Source: Acanthochromis polyacanthus
Lineage: Eukaryota; Chordata; Actinopteri; Pomacentridae
Direction of reading: 5' to 3'
Assembly: GCF_021347895.1 (NCBI RefSeq)
Contig: NC_067125.1
Span: forward strand, 20,253,850-20,317,849
Length of the DNA stretch: 64,000 nt
This document shows, in pieces, positions 45,765 through 58,200 of this stretch (positions are counted from its first letter, which is position 1; every line of letters begins with the position of its first letter). Both the position numbers and the translations under genes were made by a program. The notes below the pieces were generated by a model. It was not told the DNA's origin. It made no database searches and was given only the letters and a program-made list of their open reading frames with translations.

Positions 45765-46893
45765 CACTATATTGCCAAAAGTATTCACTCACCTGCCTTG
45801 ACTCGCATATAAACGTAAGTGACATCCCATTCCTAATCCATAGAGTTCAATATGATGTCGGTCCACCCTTTGCAGCTATAACAGCTTCAACTCTTCTGGG
45901 AATGCTGTCCACAAGGTTTAGGAGTATGCTTATGGCAATTTTTGACCGTTCTTCCAGAAGCGCATTTGTGAGGTGACACACTGATGTTGGACCAGAAGGC
46001 CTGGCTCTCAGTCTCCGCTCTAATTCATCCCAAAGGTGCTCTGTCGGGTTGAGGTCAGGACTCTGTGCAGGCCAGTCAAGTTCATCCACACCAGACTCTG
46101 CCATCCATGTCTTTATGGACCTTGCCTTGTGCACTGGTGCACAGTCATGTTGGAAGAGGAAGGGACCAGCTCCAAACTGTTCCCACAAAGTTGGGAGCAT
46201 GGAATTTTCCAAAATGTATTGGTATGCTGAAGCATTCAGAGTTCCTTTCACTGGAACCAAGGGGCCAAGCCCAGCTCCTGAAAAAACAAGCCCACACCAT
46301 AATCCCCTCTCCACCAAACTTTACACTTGGGACAATGCAGTCCGACAAGTATGGTTCTCCTGGCAACCGCCAAACACAGACTGGTCCATGAGATTGCCAG
46401 ATGGGGGGCACCATTCATCATTCCAGAGAAGGCGTCTCCACTGCTCTAGAGTCCAGTGGCAGCGTGCTTCACACCACTGCATCCGATGCTTTGCATTGCA
46501 CTTGATGATGTATGGCTTGGATGCAGCTGCTCGGCCATGGAAACCCATTCCATTAAGCTCTCCGTGCACTGTTCTTGAGCTAATCTGAAGGCCACGTGAA
46601 GTTTGAAGGTCTGTAGCGATTGACTCTGCAGAAAGTTAGCGACCTCTTGGCACCATGCGCCTCAGCATCTGCTGACCCCGCTCCGTCAGTTTACGTGGCC
46701 GACCACTTGGTGGCTGAGTTGCTGTCGTTCCCACACACTTTCACTTTCTTGTAATACAGCTGACAGTTGACTGTGAAATATTTAGGAGTGAGGAAATGTC
46801 TCGACTGGATTTGTTGCACAGGTGGTATCGTATCACAGTTCCATGCTGGAATTCACTGAGCTCCTGAGAGTGACCCATTCTTTCACAAGTATA
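45765..46893 (-). mobile_element. Tc1-like element A (one end lost)
   Basis: Left end CACTATATTGCCAAAAGTAT directly after TA (45763-45764). The transposase is on the - strand. The expected matching right TIR is absent; instead, a second Tc1-like element starts at 46896 within the ATATATA that follows the transposase start region. Confidence 0.85.
45847..46878 (-). pseudogene. Tc1-like transposase (element A), full length with frameshifts
   Basis: Starts MGHSQELSEFQHGTVIRYHL at 46878. HTH SSRDISSLLNISQSTVSCI, then a frame change and a stop near 46640. The second DNA-binding part is SSRTVHGELNGMGFHGRAA. The first-Asp block ([13 protein letters not shown]) reads ND where D is expected. The frame changes near 46310, before [20 protein letters not shown]. 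Second Asp: [14 protein letters not shown]. Glu block: SPDLNPTEHLWDELERRL. C-terminus ...VIAAKGGPTSY stop. Domain order and length (about 340 residues) are normal. Confidence 0.8.
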
Positions 46894-46895
46894 TA

Positions 46896-48389
46896 CACAG
46901 TGCTCACAATAAGTTAGGGATATTGTGAGGTCCTCGGTGGATTTCATACATAAGGTGTTTGTTTCACTTCAGTGATTTTGGGCAATAGGGAGTATTAGGA
47001 TGCTAGACACACCTCCTTTTGTGTTTTCCACATAATGGTCTCACCCCCACATCTTGGGACCAACACCAAAAATTACAGAAAGACAACCCTTTTCAATGGG
47101 GCATGAATTTCAACATTCTGGGGGTATAAAAAGCTGGTCTTGTCAGTAAGTCATTCCCAGTTCATCATTCAAGCAGCCATGAACAAACGACATCACTTAA
47201 CGGATGAGCAGCGCCACCTGGCCATAGCGCGCCTTCAGGTTGGTAGGAGGCAGTCAGATGTTGCTGTGAACTTGGTGTATCTCAAAGTCTCATCAGCAGA
47301 CTTGCAGCAAGACTCAGAACCACTGGCAATGTTGGTGACAGACCCAGGAGTGGAGCCCCACGAGTGATGGACCGCAATGATGACCAGTACCTAAGGACCT
47401 ATGCACTCAGACACCGTTATGCAACTGCCACACAGCTGCAGGGCTGTTTACCAGAAGTGAGAGGTACTAGGGTTTCCAGACAAACCATTCATAACCGACT
47501 CCACCGCTTTGACTTGAATGCCAGACGACCGTTGCAGGTGACTCCACTGACACCAAGACACCGCCGTGACCGTTTGCAGTGTACACAAGACCATGTGACC
47601 TGGACAATGCAGCAGTGGTCTACCATCCTGTTCACTGATGAGTGTCAGGTCACCTTGCACAGAAATGATAGTCGTCAGCATTGCTGAAGAAGGCAAGGTG
47701 AGCGATACGCCGAGGTCAACATGGTCCCCAGGGTTGGCTTTGGTGGAGGAAGTGCAACAGTCTGGGCAGGCATCACCAGTCAGCGCTAAATAGATTTGGT
47801 GATTGTAGATGGCTGAGACACTGCACGTTCTTACCTCAGAGACATCATAGAACCATCATCATCCCCCAATTCCATCAGCACACCCTCAACTTTCTGTTCA
47901 TGGATGATAATGCTCCACCACATGATGCCAGAATTGTCACAGCTCCGCTTCAGGAAGTGGGAGTGCCTCATATGGTATGGCCAGCAATGTCCCCTGACCT
48001 GAACCCCATAGAGCAGGTCTGGGACCAGCTGAAGCAGGGACCGGATGCTCATACCCCACCCTCACGTCACCTGGCAGAACTGCATGTAGCACTTGTGGAG
48101 GAGTTCAACGCAGAACAACATCATGAAGCTAGTTAGAAGCATGAGACATCGTTGTCAAGCTGTCATTGCTGTCACCAGCTACTGACTTTGCCAATTTTGA
48201 TTATTTGGGGCTATCTTTGTTATTGTCTGAATTGTTGGGGAAATAAATATTGCACTAATGAAAATGGAGCTTCTTCTCATTCATTTATAGTGATATCATG
48301 GGGAACTATTACTTATTTCATTAAAATTCAGACCAAATAGGAAAAGCAGTCATGTATGTAACAATATCCCTAGCCTATTGTGAGTAGTG
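46896..48389 (+). mobile_element. Tc1-like element B (1494 bp)
   Basis: Flanked by TA (46894-46895 and 48390-48391). TIR CACAGTGCTCACAATAAGTT on the left against CACTACTCACAATAGGCTAG read from the right, both continuing AGGGATATTGT. It encodes a decayed transposase on the + strand, transcribed away from element A. Confidence 0.88.
47179..48185 (+). pseudogene. Tc1-like transposase (element B), decayed
   Basis: Begins MNKRHHLTDEQRHLAIARLQ at 47179. The first frame ends near 47367. The second frame holds DDQYLRTYALRHRYATATQL, RVSRQTIHNRLHRFDLNARR, TILFTDECQVTLHRND (first Asp), then [14 protein letters not shown]. After further shifts, MDDNAPPHDARIVTAPLQEV (second Asp), [17 protein letters not shown] (Glu) and a C-terminal RSMRHRCQAVIAVTSY stop. 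At least three frameshifts and several stops. Confidence 0.8.
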
Positions 48390-48391
48390 TA

Positions 48392-48745
48392 TATATTTAC
48401 TGACAAGCTTCATGGAGATGCTGATTTCCTTTTCCAGCAGGACTTAGCACCTGCCCTCAGAGCCAAAACTACTACCAAATGATTGTTGTTGACTACGATG
48501 TTACTGTGCTTGATTACAAGCCAACTCATCTGACTTGAACCTGACATAATTCAATATGGGATAATGTCAAGATGAAGATGAGAAATGTTCAGCCTAACAG
48601 TACAGTCGAGCTGACGGCTGCTATCAAGTGAATTGGGCTTCAGTAACACCTCAGCAGTGCCACAAGCTGATCACCTCCATGCCATGCTGCATTCATGCAG
48701 TATTTTGTGGTAAAGGAGCCCAAACCAAATATTGAATGTATAAAT
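48392..48745 (+). pseudogene. Tc1-like transposase C-terminal remnant (third family)
   Basis: Opens with GDADFLFQQDLAPALRAK (second-Asp block). Later come traces of the SPDLNP...W block (TCATCTGACTTGAACCTGA) and of the C-terminal QCHKLI..MP...A region, ending near 48735 with a TGA where the family has a stop. Adjacent to, but different from, elements A and B. Confidence 0.65.
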
Positions 48746-49897
<1,152 letters not shown>

Positions 49898-50055
49898 TAA
49901 AATGCTTTGATCTAAATATCAGGGATGAAATGTGCAGAGATGTTTTTACAGCAGCCCATAGCAACTCTTACTAAACCAAGATAGATGGAGCAAAACATAA
50001 AAGTAAAGAATCAGAGGCACACTGTAGACCAGTAATATCGTATAGATATAAAGTA

Positions 50056-50620
50056 CCAGTCAAAAGTTTGAACACACCTTCTCATTCAGTGGTTTTTATT
50101 TATTATCATTACTTTGTACATTTTATATTAATACTGAAGACATCAAAACTATGGAAAATCACATATGGAAGTATGTAGCAAGCAAAAAAGTGTTACACAA
50201 ACCAGAGTATGTTTTATATTTTAGATTCTTTAAAGTAGCCCCCTTTTGCTTTGAATGGACAACTTTGCACACTCTTGGCATTCTCTCAGTGAGCTTCATG
50301 AGGTAGTCTCCTGGGATGGTTTTGAATTAACAGATGTGCCTTGTCAAGAGTCAGTTTGTGAAATTACTTGCCTTCTTAATGTGTCTGATATTATCAGTTG
50401 TGTTGTGCAGAGGTAGGATTAGTATACAGTGGATAGCCCTATGTAACTGCTGTTGTAATCCATAGTATGGAAAGAACCACTCAACTCAGTACAGAGAACA
50501 ACAGTGCAATTACTTTAAGACAAGAAGGCCAGTCCGTCCAGAAAATTTCAAGAATTTTGAAGCGGAACGTGTAGAAATGGTAGAAGCTACACTTGATGAT
50601 TGAAATTGCACTCGTTATTG
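50056..50620 (+). mobile_element. Tc1-like element, 5' part only
   Basis: CAGTCAAAAGTTTGAACACA follows a TA (50054-50055), the well-known start of a fish Tc1 family, with its 5' UTR (CATATGGAAGTATGTAGCA; CCCCCTTTTGCTTTGAATGG). Traces of the transposase N-terminus follow near 50510 (AATTACTTTAAGACAAGAAG). The catalytic part is absent. Confidence 0.7.
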
Positions 50621-51272
50621 TAGTCTGAGCAAATTATCAATTTAAGCCAAGTCTCAAAGAGACTTTGACAAAAATGAAGTTGATCAGTCTCATTCTGAAA
50701 GTCATAAACTCGGATTTCATTGACCTCCAGTTCCCAAAACAAGGAAATACACGGTAGAACTGATGATATTTATGCACAAACATTTATTAACTAATGCTAT
50801 AAACAACAGTGACATGAAAACAACAGGGAGTAAATGAATAAATAAATGCAGATATATAAAGTAATGAACTGTGATCATCACTGGAAGCAGTTCATAGAAA
50901 AGGTGATGAATTTAGAATTTGGATGCTGGTGCAGGGTGTGGAGCTGTGATGATCTGCTTGATGAGTTGGTTCAGGAACGCAGAGCAAGGAAGCACTTTGC
51001 CAGGTTTGGATTGCAAAAGTGTGCCAAAGTGTAAAAAAAAATGCGAAGAGTCAAAGCTCATAATGATCAAGAAAATATTTGTGCTGTTGTACTTCTTGAG
51101 TAATTCTTAAGTCCAGTTGCATTCTTCTAAAAGTTGCATTTTTCTGAGATCCCCATGTTCTTACAAAAATCTCAGAGGCATGCCTTTATAACTTACTCTT
51201 ACTTCATTTCTTAAATGTAGAATTCCAATTGTTCAATATTTATTGTGATCACAGATCTGAAATACACCAAAT
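50621..51272. other. nlk intron, no element recognised
   Basis: AT-rich intron sequence up to the target duplication of the RTE LINE. Nothing recognised. Confidence 0.4.
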
Positions 51273-51351
51273 AAATGATTGAAATGACAATGTAGCCGCA
51301 AGGGGACACAAGCCAGTGTCTTATTGTGCCGTCCCAAGCCTGGATAAATAC

Positions 51352-51912
51352 CAGCCCGATCTCACGAGGATTCGTGAAACTGTCACGTAAATTTTTGTTT
51401 CGGCTTCGTGCGCACCAACACGATTTCGTCATGTTTTTCGTGCCGCTCACCACGAAATGCGCACCAATGTATTTTAAACGGCGGACTTTTCGTGCCACTC
51501 AGAACGTATTTCAAAAGAATGTGTATATTATATTTTTAATGTAAAACCGTGGCGAATCCAACGCTATATTTTGCATGACATCGTCCCTAAACATAATCCT
51601 AACCATAACCCTAACCATAACCCTAACCATAACCTAACCATAAGCCGGTGGTACACTGACCAATTTGCATAGGAATTTCAAGAATGTCCGGCGGCCGGCG
51701 GCCGCAAACGCAATCACACAAGCAGTATACACCGATGGACAGCTTAGATCGTCATGAATCCGCCGGTATAAACCACTTTCAGATGTGATCACCACAGCGA
51801 AAAACATTTCGTGGTGAGCGGCACGAAAAACATGACGAAATCGTGTTGGTGCGCATGAAACCGAAACTAAAACTTACGTGACAGTTTCACGAATCCCCGT
51901 GAGACCGGGTTG
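51352..51912. mobile_element. Foldback element copy 1 (561 bp)
   Basis: Flanked by TAAATAC (51345-51351 and 51913-51919). The inverted ends run more than 100 bp: CAGCCCGATCTCACG...TGAAACTGTCACGT against its reverse at the right. It contains a CCCTAACCATAACCCTAACC tract (about 51590-51650) and the cassette CTTAGATCGTCATGAATCCG...CCACTTTCAGATGTGAT shared with the piggyBac-like MITE. No coding capacity. Confidence 0.8.
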
Positions 51913-51956
51913 TAAATACAGAGGGTTGTGGCAGGAAGGGCATCCGACGTAAAACT

Positions 51957-54941
51957 TTGGCCAAATCAAACATGCGAATCAAATGTATGACTTCCATACC
52001 GGATCGGTCGAGGCCCGGGTTAACAACGACCGCCATCGGTGCTGTCGACCCACAGGGTGCCGGTGGAAAATGGACTACTGTTGATCGAAGAAGGAGGGGA
52101 GGAAGGTGTGTTCGTAGGAAGAGAGAGAAGAGGAACACCAAGAGTCTAGGACTAAGAGTAGGGACTTTCAATGTAGGAACTATGACAGGAAAAGGTAGAG
52201 AGCTGGTTGATATGATGCAGAGGAGGAAGGTGGACAAACTGTGTGTCCAGGAGACCAGGTGGAAAGGTAGTAAAGCTAGAAGTTTCGGAGCAGGGTTCAA
52301 GTTGTTCTATCATGGTGTAGATAGGAAGAGAAATGGAGTAGGAGTTATCTTGAAGTCGGAGTTTGTTAGGAATGTCCTGGAGGTAAAAAGAGTGTCAGAT
52401 CGAGCGATGAGCCTGAAGCTAGAAATTGAAGGTGTGATGTTCAATGTTGTTAGTGGGTATGCTTCACAGGTAGGATGTGACGGGAGGAGAAGGAGAAATT
52501 CTGGTTGGACCTTGATGAAGTGATGCAGAGCATCCCTAGAAGTGAGAGAGTTGTCATTGGTGCAGACTTCAATGGACATGTTGGTGCAGGAAACAGAGAT
52601 GATGAGGAGGTCATGGGCAGGTTTGGTATCCAGGAGAGGAACGCAGAAGGACAGATGGTGGTTGACTTTGCAAAAAGGATGGAAATGGCTGTAGTGAATG
52701 CTTTCATCCAGAAGAGGCAGGAACATAGGGTGACCTATAAGAGTGGAGGTAGGAGCACACAGGTAGACTACATCTTGTGTAGACGGTGTAATCTGAAGGA
52801 GATCAGTGACTGCAAAGTAGTGGTAGGTGAGAGTGTAGCCAGACAGCATAGGATGGTGGTGTGTAGGATCACCCTGGTGGTGAAGAAGATGAAGAGGGCA
52901 AAGGCAGAGCAGAGGACCAAATGGTGGAAGCTGAAAAAGGAAGAGTGTTGTATGACTTTCAGGAAAGAGTTGAGGCAGGCTTTGGATGGTCAGGAGGTGC
53001 TTCCAGATGACTGGACAACTACAGCAAATGTCATCAGGGAGACAGGTCGGAGAGTACTTTGTGTGTCGTCTGGAAGGAAAGGAGATAAGGAGACTTGGTG
53101 GTGGAATGAGGAGGTGCAGGAGTGGATCCAGAGAAAGAGGTTAGCTAAGAAGAAGTGGGACACTGAGAGGACTGAAGAGAGTAGACAGGAGTACAGGGAG
53201 ATGCAGCGTAAGGTGAAAGTAGAGGTGGCAAAGGCCAAACAAGGGGCTTACGGTGACTTGTATGCTAGGCTGGACAGTAAGGAGGGAGAGACTGACCTGT
53301 ATAGGTTGGCAAGGCAGAGAGACAGAGATGGGAAGGACGTACAGCAGGTTAGGGTGATAAAGGATAAGGATGGAAGTGTGCTGACAGGTGCCAATAGTGT
53401 GATGGAAAGAGTACTTTGAAGAGTTGATGAATGAGGAAAATGAGAGAGAATGAAGAGTAGAAGAGGTGACTTTTGTGGACCAGGAAGTAGCAAAGATTAG
53501 TAAGGATGAAGTGAGGAGGGCATTGAAGAGGATGAAGAGTGGAAAGGCACTTGGTCCTGATGATATACCTGTGGAGGTATGGAAGTGTCTCGGAGAGGTA
53601 GCAGTAGAGTTTCTGACTGGGTTGTTCAACAGGATCTTAGATAGTGAGAAGATGCCCGAGGAATGGAGGAGAAGTGTGCTGGAGCCCATCTTTAAGAACA
53701 AGGGAGATGTGCAGAGTTGTGGCAACTACAGAGGAATAAAGCTGATGAGCCACATGATGAAGCTATGGGAAAGAGTAGTTGAAGCTAGACTAAGGGCAGA
53801 GATGAACATCTGTGAGCAGCAGTGTGGTTTCATGCCAAGAAAGAGTACAGCAGATGCAATATTTGATTTGAGGATGTTGATAAGGAAGTACAGAGAAGGT
53901 CAGAAGGAGCTGCATTGTGTCTTTGTAGATCTGGAGAAAGCTTCTGACAGGGTGCCCAGAGAGGAACTGTGGTTTTGTATGAGGAAGTCTGGAGTGGCAG
54001 AGAAGTATGTTAGAGTGGTGCAGGACATGTATGAGGACTGTAAGACAGTGGTGAGGTGTGCTGTAGGAGTAACAGAGGAGTTCAAGGTGGAGGTGGGACT
54101 ACATCAGGGATCAGCTCTGAGCCCCTTCTTGTTTGCTATGGTGATGGACAGGATGACGGACAAGGTTAGACAGGAGTCTCCATGGACTATGATGTTTGCA
54201 GATGACATTGTAATCTGTAGTGAGAGCAGGGAACAGGTGGAGGAGAAGCTAGAGGCGTGGAGGTTTGCCCTGGAAAGGAGAGGAATGAAGGTTAGCCGCA
54301 GTAAGACAGAGTATCTGTGTGTGAATGAGAGGGACCCAAGTGGAAGAGTGAGGTTACAGGGAGAAGAGATCAAGAAGGTGGAGGATTTTAAGTACTTAGG
54401 ATCAACAGTACAGAGCAATGGAGAGTGTGGAAAAGAGGTGAAGAAGCGTGTACAGGCAGGCTGGAACGGCTGGAGAAAAGTGTCAGGTGTGATAGAAGAG
54501 TTTCAGCTAAAATGAAAGGAAAGGTTTACAACTGTGGTGAGACCAGTCATGTTGTTTGGTGTGGAGACAGTGTCCCTGAGAAAAAGACAAGAGGCAGAGC
54601 TGGAGGTAGCAGAACTGAAGATGCTGAGGTTCTCTTTGGGAGTGACCAGGATGGATAGGATCAGGAATGAGTACATCAGAGGGACAGCACATGTTAGAGG
54701 CTTTGGAGATAAAGTCAGAGAGTCCAGACTGAGATGGTTCGGACATGTCCAGAGGAGAGAGAATGAATATATTGGTAGAAGGATGCTGAGTTTCCCACTG
54801 CCAGGCAGGAGGCCTAGAGGAAGACCAAAGAGGTGGTTTATGGATGTGGTTAAAGAGGACATGAAGGTAGTTGGTGTGAGAGAAGAGGATGCAGCAGACA
54901 GGGTTAGATGGAGGCAACTGATTCGCTGTGGCGACCCCTGA
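51957..54941 (+). pseudogene. RTE-like polyprotein: APE endonuclease + reverse transcriptase
   Basis: Endonuclease: FNVGTMTGKGRELVD, LCVQETRWKGSKARS, VIGADFNGHVGAGN, and STQVDYILCRR (usual GR.TQVDY). Reverse transcriptase: RRALKRMKSGKALGPDDIPV, NYRGIKLMSHMMKLWERVV, QCGFMPRKSTADAIFDLRML, VFVDLEKASDRVPREELW (first Asp), LHQGSALSPFLFAMVMDRM, MFADDIVIC (catalytic DD) and VEDFKYLGSTVQ. The C-terminal part, RFSLGVTRMDRIRNEYIRGT and GHVQRREN, ends WRQLIRCGDP stop at 54941. Frame changes near 52495, 53415-53455 and 54525. All motifs are present, so it is a fairly young but inactive copy. Confidence 0.85.
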
Positions 54942-55209
54942 AGGGAAAAGCTGAAAGAAAAAGAAGAAATGATTGAAATGACACCAAACACAATATGTTT
55001 ATCTCATGTGTCTCTTTAGATAATAATAGAAGGTGTAAACATATCAGAATCAGAATCACTTTATTCATCCCCAAAGGGAAATTCAGTTGTCAGGGTTCTT
55101 ATCTGTTAAATTTTGAATTGAGTAGCCTGACTGCTGATGGCAAGAAAGATTTCCTAAATCTTTCAGTCTTGCAGCGCAGGGATACCAGCCATCCACTGAT
55201 GTTTCGTTG

Positions 55210-58200
55210 TTAATTGAGGCAGATGTGAAGTGGATGATCCATGTTTGTCAGAATGGCCTCCATCTTGCTCAGTGCCCGTCTCTCCACCTCATCCTCCAAT
55301 GTGTTCAATCCGATTCCAACCACAGAGCCAGCTTTTTTAATCAGTTTGTTCAGAAGCCTTGCATCCTTCTGTTTTATGCTGCCTCCCCAGCAGACTACAG
55401 CATAAAACAGGACACTTGCTACCACAGACTGATAAAACATCTGCAGCATCTTACTGCAGATGTCTAGTGATCGAAGTCTTCTGAGGCAATAAAGTCGGCT
55501 CTGGCCCTTTTTGTAGATGAAGTCTACATTTGTAGACCAGTCCAACTTATTATCAAGGTGGACACCTAAATATTTATATGATGTCTCCATCTCGATGTCC
55601 ACGCCACAAGTGTTCACTAGAAGAGGGGTTTTGGATCTGTGGAAATCTATGATCATTTCCTATGTCTTTGAGGCGTTGAGTAGCAGGCAGTTTTTGTGAC
55701 TCCAGTCACTGAAGGCACTTATCAGATCTCTGTATTCAGCTTCATGTCCATTTCTGATACATGCTACGATAGCAGTGTCATCAGAGTATTTCTGATTGTG
55801 GCAGGACTCAGTGCTGTATTTGAAATCAGATGTATACAGAGTGAACAGGAATGGAGCCAGGACTGTTCCTTGTGGAGCCCCAGTACTACTCATTAATGTC
55901 CCAGAAACACAGTTCCCCAGCCTGACAAACTGTGGCCTTCCTGTCAGGTAATCTGTAATCCATGAAGCACAGGAAGGATCCACTCCCATCTCTGTGAGCT
56001 TGTCTTTGAGGATGGTGGGTTGGATGGAGTTGAATGCATTTAAAAAATCAAAGAACATGATTCTCACATAAACTCCAGGTTCCTCCAGATGAGACAGGGC
56101 ACGGTGAAGCATGAAGTGGATGGCATCATCCACTCTAATCTGTTCTTTGTATGCAAACTGCAAGGAATCAAGTTTGTCTTTGACCTCAAGCCTCAGTAGA
56201 CGTAAAACCAGCCGCTCCAGAGTTTTCATGATGTGTGAGGTTAGAGCAATAGGTTTGTAGTCGTTTAGTTCAGCCGGACATTTGATTTTTGGTACCGGTA
56301 CAATACAGGATGTTTTCCATAGAGCAGGCACCCGCCCCAGCTGTAGACTCCAGTTGAAGATTCTGTGGAGAGGTTGACACAGTTGTGCAGCACAGTCTTT
56401 AAGCAGTCTTGGACATGCACCATCTGGGCCAGCTGCCTTCCTAGAGCAAAGTCTCTGAAGCTCCAACATCACCCCTGTCTCTGTGACAGAGACGGATACA
56501 GGTGCTGGAACGGAAGTGGCTGCAGCTGTGGAGACATGTGTAGGAGACGGAGGAGAAGGAGGAGGAGCTATAGTGGGGATTTCCATATGTTGAGGCAGCC
56601 CGGTCTCACGGGGATTCGTGAAACTGTCACGTCAGTTTTTGTTTCGGTTTCGTGCACACCAACACGATGTCGTCATGTTTTTCGTGCCGCTCACCACGAG
56701 CGAAACCCGCTGTGGTAATCACATCTGAAAGTGGTTTATACCGGCGGATTCATGACGATCTAAGCTGTCCATCGGCGTTTGCGGCCGCCGCTTCGGCCGC
56801 CGGACGTTCTTTAAATTCCTATGCAAATTCGGCGGATTCATGACGATTTAAGCTGTCCATCGGCGTTTGCGGCCGCCATTGCGGCTGCCAGACATCCGGC
56901 CGCAGTGGCGGCCGCGGTGGCGGCCGCGGCGGCGGCCGCAAACGCCGATGGACAGCTTAAATCATCATGAATCCGCCGGTATAAACCACTTTCAGATGAC
57001 ATCCGGCCGCTTTTGCGGCCGGATGTCATCGCTTTTGCGGCCGGATGTCCGGCGGCCGCGGCAGCGGCCGCAAACGCCGATGGACAGCTTAGATCGTCAT
57101 GAATCCGCCTAATTTGCATAGGAATTTAAAGAATGTCCGGCGGCTGCAGCGGCGGCCGCAAACGCCGATGGACAGCTTAGATCGTCATGAATCCGCCGGT
57201 ATAAACCACTTTCAGATGTGATTACCACAGCGGGTTTCGCTCGTGGTGAGCGGCACGAAAAACATGACGACATCGTGTTGGTGCGCACGAAACCGAAACA
57301 AAAACTGACGTGACAGTTTCACGAATCCCCGTGAGACCGCGTTGGTTGAGGAGAAGAAGAAGTAGCAGTGGAAGTAGGTGTGTCCACAGTGTCAAATCTG
57401 TTGAAGAACAAGTTGAGTTCGTCAGCTCTTTCTACATCACCCACTATTGGCTCCCTCCTCTTTTTATTGTTGTGTCCAGAGATGGTATTGATTCCTCTCC
57501 ACACATCACGGATGTTACTGTGTTGAAAATTCCTCTCTATCTTCTTTTTGTATTCCATCTTTGCCACTTTCAGTCTCCTCTTCAACTCATGTTGCACTTC
57601 TTTGAGCCGTTCTTTGTCACCATCTCTAAAAGCTTGATTTTTCTGGTTGAGGATTGCCTTTATGTCGCTTGTGATCCATGGTTTTTTATTGGGGAAACAG
57701 CGAACAGTCTTTGCAGGTATGACTGTGTCTCTACAGAAGTTGATGTATTCAGTAAAACAATCAACCTGTCTGTCAATGTTCATACTGTCCTCATCTGTTT
57801 CCAGGAGCACATTCCAGTCTGTTGATTCAAAGCAGTCCCTTGGAGCTTCACTAGCTTGAGGAGTCCATTTTCTGATGTGGGCTTTAGTTGCAGGCTGTCT
57901 CAGCACACAAGGTTTGTAACAGGTCTGCAGATAAACCAGGTTATGATCTGACCTGCCCAGTGGTGGTAAGGCAGTAGCTCTGTAAGCTTTTTTGACATTG
58001 ACGTACAGCAGGTCTAGGGTTTTATTCTCTCTGGTAGGGCAGTTAACAAACTGTGTAAATCCAGTCAGGTGAGAGGAGAGGCTGACATGATTGAAATCAC
58101 CTGATATTATTACAAGTGCCTCAGGATGTTGAGTCTGTATCCTAGCAACAGTATCATGCAACACATCACATGGAACCAAGTCAGTTGCTTTGGGTGGAAT

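Larger units (their letters stand above)
51290..54966 (+). mobile_element. RTE-clade LINE, full length, with perfect target duplication
   Basis: Bounded by the exact 17-bp direct repeat AAATGATTGAAATGACA (51273-51289 and 54967-54983). The 5' UTR starts ATGTAGCCGCAAGGGGACAC; the 3' end is GGCGACCCCTGAAGGGAAAA then an AAGAAAAAG-type tail. The 5' UTR is interrupted by a foldback element at 51352-51912. This is the very abundant teleost RTE family. Confidence 0.9.

Noticed and set aside
46049..46588. Open frame of 179 codons on the + strand
   Set aside because: It is the antisense of the Tc1-like transposase of element A.
51585..51650. Interstitial telomere suggesting a chromosome fusion
   Set aside because: The tract is short, irregular, and lies inside a small foldback transposon, so a fusion is not needed to explain it.
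52310..54991. Several Ser/Leu-rich open frames on the - strand
   Set aside because: They are antisense shadows of the RTE endonuclease and reverse transcriptase.
56652..57119. Ala- and Arg-rich open frames
   Set aside because: They are translations of GGCCGC palindromes in the foldback element.
56596..57344. CRISPR-like array
   Set aside because: The repeats alternate in orientation and have no unique equal-length spacers; the setting is a vertebrate foldback element.
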